A DNA stretch of 64,000 bases from Betaproteobacteria bacterium Ga0077532 (lineage in GTDB: Bacteria > Pseudomonadota > Gammaproteobacteria > Burkholderiales > Ga0077523). A model generated the notes under the pieces. The model made no database searches. It saw nothing but the letters and a program-made list of their open reading frames with translations, and was not told where the DNA came from. Shown piece after piece: positions 15,686 to 27,803 of this stretch. Location of the stretch: positions 1 to 64,000 of the forward strand of contig LNEE01000050.1 in assembly GCA_001464895.1 (NCBI GenBank), in the 5' to 3' direction. Position numbers and translations under genes: made by a program. Each line of letters starts with the position of its first letter. The first letter of the stretch is position 1.

Positions 15686-16746
15686 AGCTGCGGCTGCTGG
15701 GCCTCCTGGCGGTCCTCGTGCTCGCCTCGGCGGTCGGCGGGTGCTCCACCATCGGCTACTACTACCAGGCGGCGCGAGGCCATCTTACGATCGTGCACGC
15801 GGCCCGACCCGTCGATGCCTGGCTTGCCGACCCGAAGACGCCGGATCCGCTGCGCACCCGTCTCGAGGCTGCACGCGACATCCGCGACTTCGCGGTCCGC
15901 GACCTGGGGCTCCCCGACAACGGCAGTTACCGCGCTTACGCCGAGCTGGGGCGTCCATACGCCGTGTGGAACGTCGTGGCGGCCGCCGAGTTCTCCACGA
16001 AGCCCAGGGAGTGGTGTTTCCCCGTGGCCGGATGCGTCACCTACAAGGGGTGGTACGACGAACGCGATGCCGAGCGCCTCGCAGAGGAACTACGGGCGGA
16101 CGGCTTCGATACGCTCGTCCACGGCGTCCCGGCCTATTCGACGCTCGGCTGGTTCGACGATCCCCTGCTCTCCAGCTTCCTGCGATATCCACGGGCCGAG
16201 GTCGCCCGTCTCGTCTTTCACGAACTGGCCCACCAGGTTGCCTACGCCCCCGGGGACAGCGCGTTCAACGAGGCCTTTGCGACCGCCGTCGAGCTGGAGG
16301 GCGTCCGGCGCTGGCTGGCCCGCGTAGGCACGCCGAGCGAGCAGGCGGAGTTCGACGCGATGACGCTACGCAAGCGCGACTTCGTGGCACTCGTCCAGCG
16401 GACCCGCGCGCGGCTCGACGCGTTGTATGCATCGCCCCTGCCGCCCGAGGAGATGCGCCTGCGCAAGGCCGAGGCGTTCCAGGCGATGCGGGGCGACTAC
16501 GCGGCGCTCAAGGAGTCGTGGGGCGGATTCGCAGGCTACGACCGATGGTTCGCCCAGGCGCTGGGCAACGCCCACCTCGCGTCGATCGGCACGTACGAGG
16601 ATGCCCTGCCGGCGCTCGATGCGCTGCTCGACCGCCTCGGACGCGACCTGCCGAAGTTCTATGCGGAGGCGAAGCGCCTGGCGAAGCTGGAGTCCGATGC
16701 GCGCAGCCGCGCCCTCGGTGTCCAGGGGGGCGGGGCAGGGGAGTAG
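15682..16746 (+). CDS. Putative lipoprotein aminopeptidase (COG4324 family)
   Basis: 354 residues from a GTG overlapping the preceding stop. A lipoprotein signal with lipobox AVGGC (Cys21) is followed by a conserved YYYQAARGHL segment, and a zinc-peptidase HELAHQ motif sits near residue 180 with a later NEAFATAVE that supplies the third ligand. The family is annotated as predicted aminopeptidase, with no known substrate. It is expected at the periplasmic face of a membrane. Confidence 0.8.
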   Translation: MKLRLLGLLAVLVLASAVGGCSTIGYYYQAARGHLTIVHAARPVDAWLADPKTPDPLRTRLEAARDIRDFAVRDLGLPDNGSYRAYAELGRPYAVWNVVAAAEFSTKPREWCFPVAGCVTYKGWYDERDAERLAEELRADGFDTLVHGVPAYSTLGWFDDPLLSSFLRYPRAEVARLVFHELAHQVAYAPGDSAFNEAFATAVELEGVRRWLARVGTPSEQAEFDAMTLRKRDFVALVQRTRARLDALYASPLPPEEMRLRKAEAFQAMRGDYAALKESWGGFAGYDRWFAQALGNAHLASIGTYEDALPALDALLDRLGRDLPKFYAEAKRLAKLESDARSRALGVQGGGAGE

Positions 16747-16772
16747 GTGCGGGATCGTGGGAGGGGCGGGTC

Positions 16773-16857
16773 GTGGGTCGGGCTCCGCCCGACGCGGCCG
16801 CTCGGGGATGCGGTGTCGGCGGCATCTGGCATGGGCGTCGGGCGGAGCCCGACCCAC
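16773..16857. repeat. REP-like inverted pair (GTGGGTCGGGC family)
   Basis: Perfect 23-bp inverted repeats at 16773-16795 and 16835-16857, each itself a palindrome built on GGTCGGGC..GCCCGAC, lie between the aminopeptidase and the convergent BLUF gene. The same family occurs at 43-129, 33.5-33.96 kb, 52194-52277 and 55994-56080. Confidence 0.85.
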
Positions 16858-16864
16858 GTACGGA

Positions 16865-17302
16865 TCACGCCGTCGGTGCCAGGTCTCCACTGGACAGCAG
16901 CGGCCCCAGTTCGGTGACGAAGGCCAGCGCAGCGTCGGGGGCGGAGGCGAACCCCACGAAGTCGCCGCTCGGACTGTGCTTCGCGACGATGTCGTTCGTG
17001 ATCTCGCCGACCCCGGCGAAGCCCATGGTCCAGTCGTCGAAGAGCCGGTTCGCCGTGTGCCGGAAGTCGAGCAGCCGGATCTCGCAGTGGCGGCTATCCC
17101 GGACGAGGCGGTAGAAGGTTTCGCAGACGGCCTCGGGCGGGCCTTCGAGCACCTGCAGGAACCGCCTGTTCGCATAGCAGAGCAGCCCCGTGATGCCGTC
17201 CTTCCGATTGCGGAAGCGGGCGACCTCGAGGATCTCCATCAGGTCTCGGCTGGAGACCGGTGCCGGGGCGAGGCTCGCGTAGACCAGGCGTGCGAGGGGC
17301 AT
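16865..17302 (-). CDS. BLUF-domain blue-light photoreceptor
   Basis: 145 residues, BLUF domain about 1-95 plus a short C-terminal cap. All key residues are in place by comparison with AppA: Tyr8, Asn32, Gln50, Trp91 and Met93 (AppA 21, 45, 63, 104 and 106, constant offset 13). It should bind FAD and photocycle. It has no attached output domain, so it must act through a partner. A diguanylate cyclase gene lies about 700 bases away on the other strand, a tempting but unproven link. Confidence 0.92.
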   Translation of the reverse strand: MPLARLVYASLAPAPVSSRDLMEILEVARFRNRKDGITGLLCYANRRFLQVLEGPPEAVCETFYRLVRDSRHCEIRLLDFRHTANRLFDDWTMGFAGVGEITNDIVAKHSPSGDFVGFASAPDAALAFVTELGPLLSSGDLAPTA

Positions 17303-17439
17303 GTGTTCTTTCCGATGACGGCGATGTACTTGCGGGGTGTACGGGTTGCAGGGTCCAGTTGAAGGCGTGTCCACCCGACCACTGTGGGTTAGAGTAACTC
17401 CAACCGCCCGTCCGCGGGTTTTCCGAGAAGCAACGAACC

Positions 17440-17919
17440 ATGTCCGACGACACCGATATCGCCACCCTTCGACGCATGCTCCACGACTGCCGCACGATCG
17501 CCGTTGTGGGCCTCTCCGCGAACTGGTACCGCCCCAGCTACTTCGCCGCTAAGTACATGCTCGATCACGGCTACACGATCATTCCCGTGAACCCTGCCTA
17601 CCAGGAGGTGTTGGGGCAGAAATGCTACCCGTCCCTCAAGGACATTCCCGTTCGCGTCGATATGGTCGACTGCTTCCGCAAGAGCGAGGAGATCCCGGCC
17701 CTGGCGGCGGATGCCATCGCCATCGGCGCGCGCGTCCTCTGGATGCAGCTCGGGGTGGTGAACGAGGCCGCCAAGCGCACGGCCCTCGACGCCGGTCTCG
17801 AGGTCGTCATGGACCGATGCGTGAAGATCGAACATGCCCGGCTCTTCGGCGGGCTCAATTGGATCGGAGTGAACACCAGGGTCATCTCCAGCAAGCGACC
17901 CCGCTGGCTGCCCTACTGA
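17440..17919 (+). CDS. CoA-binding domain protein (YccU family)
   Basis: 159 residues, Rossmann-like CoA-binding fold (IAVVGLSANWYRPSYFAAKYML, IIPVNPAYQEVLGQKCYPSL). GARVLWMQLGVVNEAA and VVMDRCVKIEHARL complete the family pattern. Biochemical role unknown. It is transcribed divergently from the BLUF gene across 137 bases. Confidence 0.85.
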   Translation: MSDDTDIATLRRMLHDCRTIAVVGLSANWYRPSYFAAKYMLDHGYTIIPVNPAYQEVLGQKCYPSLKDIPVRVDMVDCFRKSEEIPALAADAIAIGARVLWMQLGVVNEAAKRTALDAGLEVVMDRCVKIEHARLFGGLNWIGVNTRVISSKRPRWLPY

Positions 17920-18018
17920 CAAGGCGCGCGATGCACCCGAGCGGGATGTCGCGGGCCCGCCCGGAGTCCCTGTCCTGACCGCCCACAGAATCATCCGTTG
18001 TAGGACGTCCAAGTCGCC

Positions 18019-21787
<3,769 letters not shown>

Positions 21788-21864
21788 GCACGGCGCTCGC
21801 GGGCGTCAGGGACACATCCCCGGGGCATCGCCCCCGCCCCTGGAGGCGTTCTCCTCGAGAATCC

Positions 21865-23034
21865 ATGTCCCCCCTCGTCGTCTCCGTTCTCGTCACGCTC
21901 GCCATCCAGGCGCTCGCGTCGATGGCCGTGTTCGCCCCGCCGGTCTTCGCGCCGGAAGCGTCGCGCGATCTCGCCATCGGGGCCGCGGCCGCAGGGATCT
22001 CGACGGCGATCATGTACGCCTCGGCCGTCGTGTCCGCCCTCGCGAGCGGGGGCTTCATCGCGCGCTTCGGACCGATGCGCGTGAGCCAGGCGAGTCTCGC
22101 GCTCGCGGGCGCCGGCATGCTCTCGATGGCGCTCGGGCACCTCGCCACCGTCGCCATCGGCGCGCTGCTCGTGGGTGTCGGCTACGGGTTCGTCACACCG
22201 GCTTCGTCGGCGATCCTCAACGAGCGGACCCCGGCCCGGTGGCGTGCGCTCGTCTTCTCCGTCAAGCAGACCGGCGTGCCGGTCGGTGGTGCGCTCGCCG
22301 GTGCTCTGGTGCCGACGCTCATGGTGCTGGGCGGATGGCGGGGCGCCTGTGTCGGGACGGGCGTAGCGTGCCTCGTGCTGATGGTGCTTGTGCAGCCGTT
22401 CCGTGCCGATGCCGACGGCGGTGCGAACGCCACGGCGCGCCTCGGGCGCATCCGGCTTCGCGAACCGATGCGCCTCGTGTGGTCGTCCCGCGGGCTGCGC
22501 GACATGGCGCTGGCGTCGTTCACCTACTCAGGCATGCAGATGTGCCTCGGGTCCTACCTGGTGGTCTGTCTGCACGATGTCGCGGGGGCCAGCGTCAGCG
22601 CCGCCGGGGCGGCTCTGTCGGTTGCGATGGCGGGCGGCATCATCGGCCGCATCGGCTGGGGCGTCGTGGCCGACCGCTTCATCGCGCCGCGCCACATGCT
22701 CGGGCTGCTCGGCGTGGGCATGTCGCTCGCGGCCTTCACCGTCCCTCTGCTCGGCAGCCAGTGGCCGTGGCTCGTCATCCTCGTCTTCTCGTTCGTCTTC
22801 GGCGCCACGGCGGTGGGATGGAACGGCGTCTACCTGTCACAGGTGGCGCTCGTCGCACCGCCTGGCCGGACGGCCGAGGCGACCGGCGCGTCGCTCGCGA
22901 TGACGTATCTCGGGGTCGTCGTCACGCCGCTCGTCATCTGGAGCATCAACGCGCTCGGCTTCGGCTATGGCGCCGGCTTCGTCGCCGTCGGCTGCCTCTC
23001 GCTCTGGCGGGCGACCGCGTTCTTCCGTCGCTGA
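21865..23034 (+). CDS. Major facilitator superfamily transporter
   Basis: 389 residues with twelve predicted spans. The loop 2-3 motif reads GGFIARFGPMRVSQ and an antiporter-like segment reads VKQTGVPVGGALAGAL. It follows metY by 77 bases on the same strand and may be co-transcribed. Substrate unknown; the sequence looks like the CynX/NimT or oxalate/formate-type branches. Confidence 0.8.
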   Translation: MSPLVVSVLVTLAIQALASMAVFAPPVFAPEASRDLAIGAAAAGISTAIMYASAVVSALASGGFIARFGPMRVSQASLALAGAGMLSMALGHLATVAIGALLVGVGYGFVTPASSAILNERTPARWRALVFSVKQTGVPVGGALAGALVPTLMVLGGWRGACVGTGVACLVLMVLVQPFRADADGGANATARLGRIRLREPMRLVWSSRGLRDMALASFTYSGMQMCLGSYLVVCLHDVAGASVSAAGAALSVAMAGGIIGRIGWGVVADRFIAPRHMLGLLGVGMSLAAFTVPLLGSQWPWLVILVFSFVFGATAVGWNGVYLSQVALVAPPGRTAEATGASLAMTYLGVVVTPLVIWSINALGFGYGAGFVAVGCLSLWRATAFFRR

Positions 23035-23043
23035 CGCGGCACC

Positions 23044-23829
23044 TCAGGCCGGCACGACGGCGTCGCCGGTGCCGAGCCGACCGCCGGCATCGATCTCGAC
23101 GTAGGTGCCCAGATCGCGATGCCCGAAGTGCTTCTCGATCGCCGCCGGCACGTCGAAGTCGCGGATCGCCGTCGCGGGATTCACACTCGTGGCGGGGCAC
23201 CGTTGCGTGCGTAGTACCACCCGGCCACGCACCGGACCCAGCGAGATCTCGCGGCCCACCCAGTCGTTCTCCTCGTAGGCCGGACCGCCATCGAAGTAGA
23301 TGTTCGCGCGGAAGCGCATCGGATCGAGCGTCACGCCCGTGGCCGCCTCGAGCGCCCGCACCGACGCGAGATTCACAAGCGATACCGCGTGCATCATGGA
23401 TTCGGACACCACGCTCACATCGGTGAACCTGTGCGAGGGATGCGACACCACCTTTGGCGCCCCGTCACCGACGGCATCCCACAGGAAGTCCGAGAAGAAC
23501 GCCTCGACGGTCGCGCGCCCCTCGGGGGTCTCGAGCGAGGCTTCCAGAGACGTGCCATCGGGGGCATCGATCACCAGCTGCGAATGGCTGTCCGCGAATC
23601 GCGTACGGAGCGTCGCGAGGCGCTCGTGCAGCATCAGCACCAGGAAATCCGTCTTCGGCATCGGCGACGGGTGCGCCACGTCGAACACGGCCGTCCCGTT
23701 CGTGATGGCCCACGCCCGGTCCAGCGGAAAGCCGCGCCCCAGCGTGAGGGCGACCGCGTCCAACGGTTGCGGCGAGAGACCCTTGAACGGATAGCGAAAG
23801 AGCGATCGGATCGTGCGATTGGCGGTCAT
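23044..23829 (-). CDS. MOSC-domain protein
   Basis: 261 residues. MOSC N-terminal beta-barrel (IRSLFRYPFKGLSPQPLD) and the MOSC core (RFRANIYFDGG, then RTQRCPATSVNPAT with the conserved cysteine). Members bind molybdenum cofactor and reduce N-hydroxylated substrates (YcbX/mARC type), but the ferredoxin domain of YcbX is absent. Convergent with the MFS gene. Confidence 0.85.
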   Translation of the reverse strand: MTANRTIRSLFRYPFKGLSPQPLDAVALTLGRGFPLDRAWAITNGTAVFDVAHPSPMPKTDFLVLMLHERLATLRTRFADSHSQLVIDAPDGTSLEASLETPEGRATVEAFFSDFLWDAVGDGAPKVVSHPSHRFTDVSVVSESMMHAVSLVNLASVRALEAATGVTLDPMRFRANIYFDGGPAYEENDWVGREISLGPVRGRVVLRTQRCPATSVNPATAIRDFDVPAAIEKHFGHRDLGTYVEIDAGGRLGTGDAVVPA

Positions 23830-23993
23830 GGTGCGTGGAGCGTGTCGTGGCGGAAAGCCCGACTATAGAGACCGATCCGGGAGCGCGACATCGGCGCACC
23901 TCGACGGCGCACGGTGCGGCATTGCGGTGCGCAGATGGGGTGGGTCGGGGGCCTCCTGCACGGCATTCTGCGTAGTGAATCCGTAGAAGCGGG

Positions 23994-24265
23994 CCATGGC
24001 CGCCTCTCGGGCCTGACGGCCCGCGGCGGCTTGGCCGCGGGGTGTACCAACAAGGGGAGGGCCCCTTGAATATCCCCCGTGGTCCGCCACCCGCTGCCGG
24101 AATGGACCACGCCTGCTGTAGGAGGGGCCCATGGCCGCCTCTCGGGCCTGACGGCCCGCGGCGGCTTGGCCGCAGGGTGTAGCAACAAGGGGAGGGCCCC
24201 TTGTATATCCCCCGTGGTCCGCCACCCGCTGCCGGAATGGACCACGCCTGCTGTAGCAGGGGCCC
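23994..24265. repeat. 136-bp direct repeat, two copies
   Basis: Near-identical 136-bp units start at 23994 and 24130. Each holds several palindromes (GGCGGCTTGGCCGC, AAGGGGagggCCCCTT, GTGGTCC..GGACCAC) and ends in GTAGGAGGGGCCCATGG or a variant, the same REP cap used by the following array. The region 23830-23993 has no recognised feature. Confidence 0.8.
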
Positions 24266-24936
24266 ATGGCAGCGAAGGCGACTGTTCCGGTTGAGGCGCT
24301 TCCGCCGCATTCACCGCTTTCGGGGGCATGGGCCCCTCCTACAACGGCGCGCTGGGTGGTGAATTTGTAGGAGCGGGCCATGCCCGCGAAAGCGACTGTA
24401 CCGATTGAGGCGCTTCCGCCGCATTCACCGCTTTCGGGGCCATGGGCCCCTCCTACAACGGCGCGCTGGGTGGTGAATTTTTAGGAGCGGGCGATGCCCG
24501 CGAAAGCGATGGTTCCGGTTGAGGCGCTTCCGCCGCATTCACCGCTTTCGGGGCCATGGGCCCCTCCTACAACGGCGCGCTGGGTGGTGAATTTGTAGGA
24601 GCGAGCCATGCCCGCGAAAGCGATGGTTCCGGTTGATACGCTTCCGCCGCATTCACCGCTTTCGGGGCCATGGGCCCCTCCTACAACGGCGCGCTGGGTG
24701 GTGAATTTGTAGGAGCGGGCCATGCCCGCGAAAGCGATGGTTCCGGTTGAGGCGCTTCCGCCGCATTCACCGCTTTCGGGGCCGTGGGCCCCTCCTACAA
24801 CGGCGCGCTGGGTGGTGAATTTGTAGGAGCGGGCCATGCCCGCGAAAGCGATGGTTCCGGTTGATACGCTTCCTTGCATCGACCGCTTTCGGGGCCATGG
24901 GCCCCTCCTACAACGGCGCGCTGGGTGGACCTTGCA
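24253..24936. repeat. 114-bp BIME array, six tandem copies
   Basis: Units begin at 24253, 24367, 24481, 24595, 24709 and 24823, spaced exactly 114 bases. Each unit has a REP (GTAGGAGCGGGCCATGCCCG) and an inverted REP (GGGGCCATGGGCCCCTCCTAC-like) separated by about 45 bases. The first and last copies have diverged. All six-frame readings through it are repetitive and non-coding. No RAYT transposase is in the window. Confidence 0.9.
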
Positions 24937-24966
24937 GGCGCGGGTCGTGTCCTCGAGAGCGATGCC

Positions 24967-26232
24967 CTACCCTCTACCCGCCAGCCTCGCATTCGTGAAG
25001 GTCAGCCGCTCCGCGAGCACGCGCAGCAGGGTGCGGGCGAGCTTCAGTTGCGTGCCGGTCGAGAGCTGGGCGATCAGTTCCGGCGTGAACTCCGCGACGA
25101 GCGTGTCGGTGAGGGTCTGCACGGTGGCGCTGCGGCGGGCTTCCGGGCCCTGGGCGTAGCCCATCTCCCCGAAGCAGTCGCCGGTCCGCAGCACGTTCAG
25201 CATGCGGCCCTGCGTGGTCACGGCGGCTTCCCCGCGGGCGATGATGAGGAGGCTGTCGCCGGGGTCGCCCTCGCGGACGACGACCTCCTGCGGGCGGAGG
25301 CGCCGCCAACGGCCGTGGCGCACTGCGTCCCAGGCCTCGACGTCGTCGAACTCCCGGGTGAGGGACGACTCCCGGAGCGCGGTGAACTTCTCGCTGTCGG
25401 GCACGGCCATGTCGTAGATGCTGAGGCGGCCGGCGTCGGCCAGGGCCAGCGCCGCCTCTGCCCAGTTGGCGTAGCGCTCCTGCGGCCACTTGCGCAGGAA
25501 GCGGTCGAGGATCGCATCGAAGATCGGGGGGAGATCCGGGCGCAGTTGCGACGGCGGCACGGGGGTGTCCTGCAGGATGCTCTGCAGGCGCGCCTCCACC
25601 GTGTCGCCGCGGAACGGCTTCACGCCCGTGAGCAGTTCGTAGAGCGTGACGCCCAGCGAGAACATGTCGCCCTGTGCCGAGGGCGGTTCCTCGCGGATCT
25701 GCTCCGGTGGCGTGTAGGAGGGGGAGGAGAGCTTGAAGCGTTCGGTGGTGCGCACGCCGCGCACGAAGGCTGCGCCGAAGTCCGCGAGCTTCATGTCGCC
25801 CGCGCCGTCCAACAGGATGTTCGAGGGCTTGATGTCGCGGTGGACGATGCCGAGGCGCGACGCGTAGTCCAGCGCCCCGCAGCACTTGAACGCGATCTGC
25901 ACGAGGTCCGCCACGGGCATCAGGCGTTCCTTCGCGCTGTAGCGGACCAGGCTGCCGCCGGCGACGTACTCCATCGCCACGTAGCGCCGCCCGGGTTCCG
26001 CGACGGCATCGACGATCGTCACGATGTGCGGGTGTTCCAGTCGGCCGGCGAGTGCCGCCTCGCTCACGAACTGCACGTCGGCGGTCATGGCGCGCTCGGC
26101 CGAGCTTTCGGGCAGATAGACCTTGAGCGCGAGATCCGCATTGAGGAACTCGTCGAAGGCGAGGTAGACGACGCTCGACGCACCGCGCCCGATCTCGCTG
26201 CGCAACTGGTACTTCCCGACCCTTTCCTCCAT
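24967..26232 (-). CDS. Serine/threonine protein kinase with C-terminal cyclic-nucleotide-binding domain
   Basis: 421 residues. Hanks-type kinase about 8-270: glycine loop IGRGASS, Lys37 (LALKVYL), HRDIKPSN with Asp133, DFG at 151-153, and SPSYTPPEQ as the P+1 region. A cNMP-binding domain (about 300-415) ends in GDCFGEMGYAQGPEARRSATV, which has the Gly-Glu and Arg pattern of the phosphate-binding cassette. No transmembrane segment or PASTA repeat is seen. It is probably a soluble kinase gated by cAMP or cGMP. Divergent from ndh. Confidence 0.88.
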   Translation of the reverse strand: MEERVGKYQLRSEIGRGASSVVYLAFDEFLNADLALKVYLPESSAERAMTADVQFVSEAALAGRLEHPHIVTIVDAVAEPGRRYVAMEYVAGGSLVRYSAKERLMPVADLVQIAFKCCGALDYASRLGIVHRDIKPSNILLDGAGDMKLADFGAAFVRGVRTTERFKLSSPSYTPPEQIREEPPSAQGDMFSLGVTLYELLTGVKPFRGDTVEARLQSILQDTPVPPSQLRPDLPPIFDAILDRFLRKWPQERYANWAEAALALADAGRLSIYDMAVPDSEKFTALRESSLTREFDDVEAWDAVRHGRWRRLRPQEVVVREGDPGDSLLIIARGEAAVTTQGRMLNVLRTGDCFGEMGYAQGPEARRSATVQTLTDTLVAEFTPELIAQLSTGTQLKLARTLLRVLAERLTFTNARLAGRG

Positions 26233-26323
26233 GTCCGTCGACGCCTCCGATGAACGACGGGCATTGTAACGGCCGCATCGGCGAGTCCCGGGTGCTGGGA
26301 CGAGATATGCATGTGGCTTCCTC

Positions 26324-26351
26324 TTGCCCGGACGGCGCTTTCCACTATCCT
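26324..26351 (+). promoter_or_regulatory. Sigma-70-like promoter before ndh
   Basis: TTGCCC, 16 bases, TATCCT, about 22 bases upstream of the ndh ATG, which itself has AAGGGAGATCACGG as ribosome site. Confidence 0.4.
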
Positions 26352-26373
26352 CCGGACCAAAGGGAGATCACGG

Positions 26374-27714
26374 ATGACATCCACGCAATCAGCGGCAGCA
26401 CCCGGCATCCATCGCATCGTCGTCGTCGGTGGTGGTGCCGGGGGGCTGGAACTGGCGACGCAACTCGGTGACAAGCTCGGCCGCCGCGGCCGCGCCCAGA
26501 TCACGCTCGTCGACCGCTCGCGCACCCACCTCTGGAAGCCACTGCTGCACCAGGTGGCCGCCGGCTGCATGGACATGAACGACCACGCGCTCGACTATCT
26601 CGCCCAGGCGCGGTGGCATCACTTCCAGTTCCAGCTCGGGCACATGACCGGCCTGGACCGGGACGCCAAGTGCATCTGGCTCGCGCCGCTCATGGACCCG
26701 GAGTCCGGCGAGGAGGTCCTCCCCGCGAGGCCGTTGCATTACGACACGCTCGTCATGTCCGTCGGCAGCCAGACCAACGACTTCGGCACACCCGGCGCCC
26801 AGGCCCACGCGATCGCCCTCGACATGCCGGAGCAGGCGGAGCGGTTCCGGTCGCGGCTGCTGAACGCCTGTCTGCGGGCCAACGCCCAGGGCGGTCCCAA
26901 GGAACCCTGGCAGTTGCACGTGGCGATCATCGGCGCCGGGGCGACCGGCGTCGAACTCGCCGCGGAGCTGCACAACTCCACCCGCGAGCTGGTCTCGTTC
27001 GGCCTGGATCACATCGATCCCGAGCGCGATCTGCGCATCAGCATCATCGAGGCGGCCCCCCGTGTGCTGCCGGCGCTGCCCGAGCGGCTGTCCGCCGCCA
27101 CCCTGGGATTGCTGCAGAAGCTGAACATCGAGGTGCTCACCAACGAGCGCGTGACCGAGGTGACGGCCCACGGCGTGCGCACCCAGAGCGGCCGGGAGGT
27201 CCCCGCCGAGATCACCGTGTGGGCGGCGGGCATCAAGGCCCCGGAGTTCCTGCGCGATATCGCCGGGCTCGAGACCAACCGCCTCAACCAGCTCGTCGTG
27301 AACCAGACGCTGCAGACGACGCGTGACCCCTCGATCTTCGCGATGGGCGATTGTGCAGCCTGCCCGTGGCCCGAGAAGAAGGGGTGGATCCCGCCGCGCG
27401 CGCAGTCGGCGCACCAGCAGGCCTCGCACCTGCTCGCCCACCTGCCGGGTCACATCGAGGGACGCCCGGTGCCGCCCTGGAAGTACAAGGATTTCGGATC
27501 GCTCGTCTCGCTCGGCAGCTACAGCACCGTCGGCAGCCTGATGGGCAGCATCACGCGCGGCAGCCTGATGATCGAGGGCTATTTCGCGGGGGTCATGTAC
27601 GCGTCGCTCTACAAGATGCACGAGTACGCCCTGCACGGCTTCGCGAAGGTGTTCCTCGACACCCTGGCGCGGCTGATCATCCGGCGGACGGAGCCGCACG
27701 TGAAACTGCATTGA
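26374..27714 (+). CDS. ndh: Type II NADH:quinone oxidoreductase
   Basis: 446 residues, single-subunit non-proton-pumping flavoprotein. FAD-binding VVVGGGAGGLELA at the N-terminus, NADH-binding AIIGAGATGVELAAEL in the middle, and FAMGDCAACPWP for the FAD ribityl contact. The C-terminal amphipathic helices (YASLYKMHEYALHGFAKV) anchor it to the cytoplasmic face of the membrane. Start chosen by the strong ribosome site; the frame opens earlier at 26311. Confidence 0.9.
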   Translation: MTSTQSAAAPGIHRIVVVGGGAGGLELATQLGDKLGRRGRAQITLVDRSRTHLWKPLLHQVAAGCMDMNDHALDYLAQARWHHFQFQLGHMTGLDRDAKCIWLAPLMDPESGEEVLPARPLHYDTLVMSVGSQTNDFGTPGAQAHAIALDMPEQAERFRSRLLNACLRANAQGGPKEPWQLHVAIIGAGATGVELAAELHNSTRELVSFGLDHIDPERDLRISIIEAAPRVLPALPERLSAATLGLLQKLNIEVLTNERVTEVTAHGVRTQSGREVPAEITVWAAGIKAPEFLRDIAGLETNRLNQLVVNQTLQTTRDPSIFAMGDCAACPWPEKKGWIPPRAQSAHQQASHLLAHLPGHIEGRPVPPWKYKDFGSLVSLGSYSTVGSLMGSITRGSLMIEGYFAGVMYASLYKMHEYALHGFAKVFLDTLARLIIRRTEPHVKLH

Positions 27715-27803
27715 CGCGAGGCGAGGGGAGGTTGCCCGCGTGCGCAGGCAACCGCCGCTACTCCCTTGGGCAACGCCCCTCACCCGGCTACACTCCGGCC
27801 GCC

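Noticed and set aside
23465..24381. Minus-strand frames over the BIME array
   Set aside because: Repetitive translation of non-coding REP sequence.
24253..24936. CRISPR array
   Set aside because: The whole 114-bp unit is repeated with no variable spacers, units are palindromic, and no cas gene is present.
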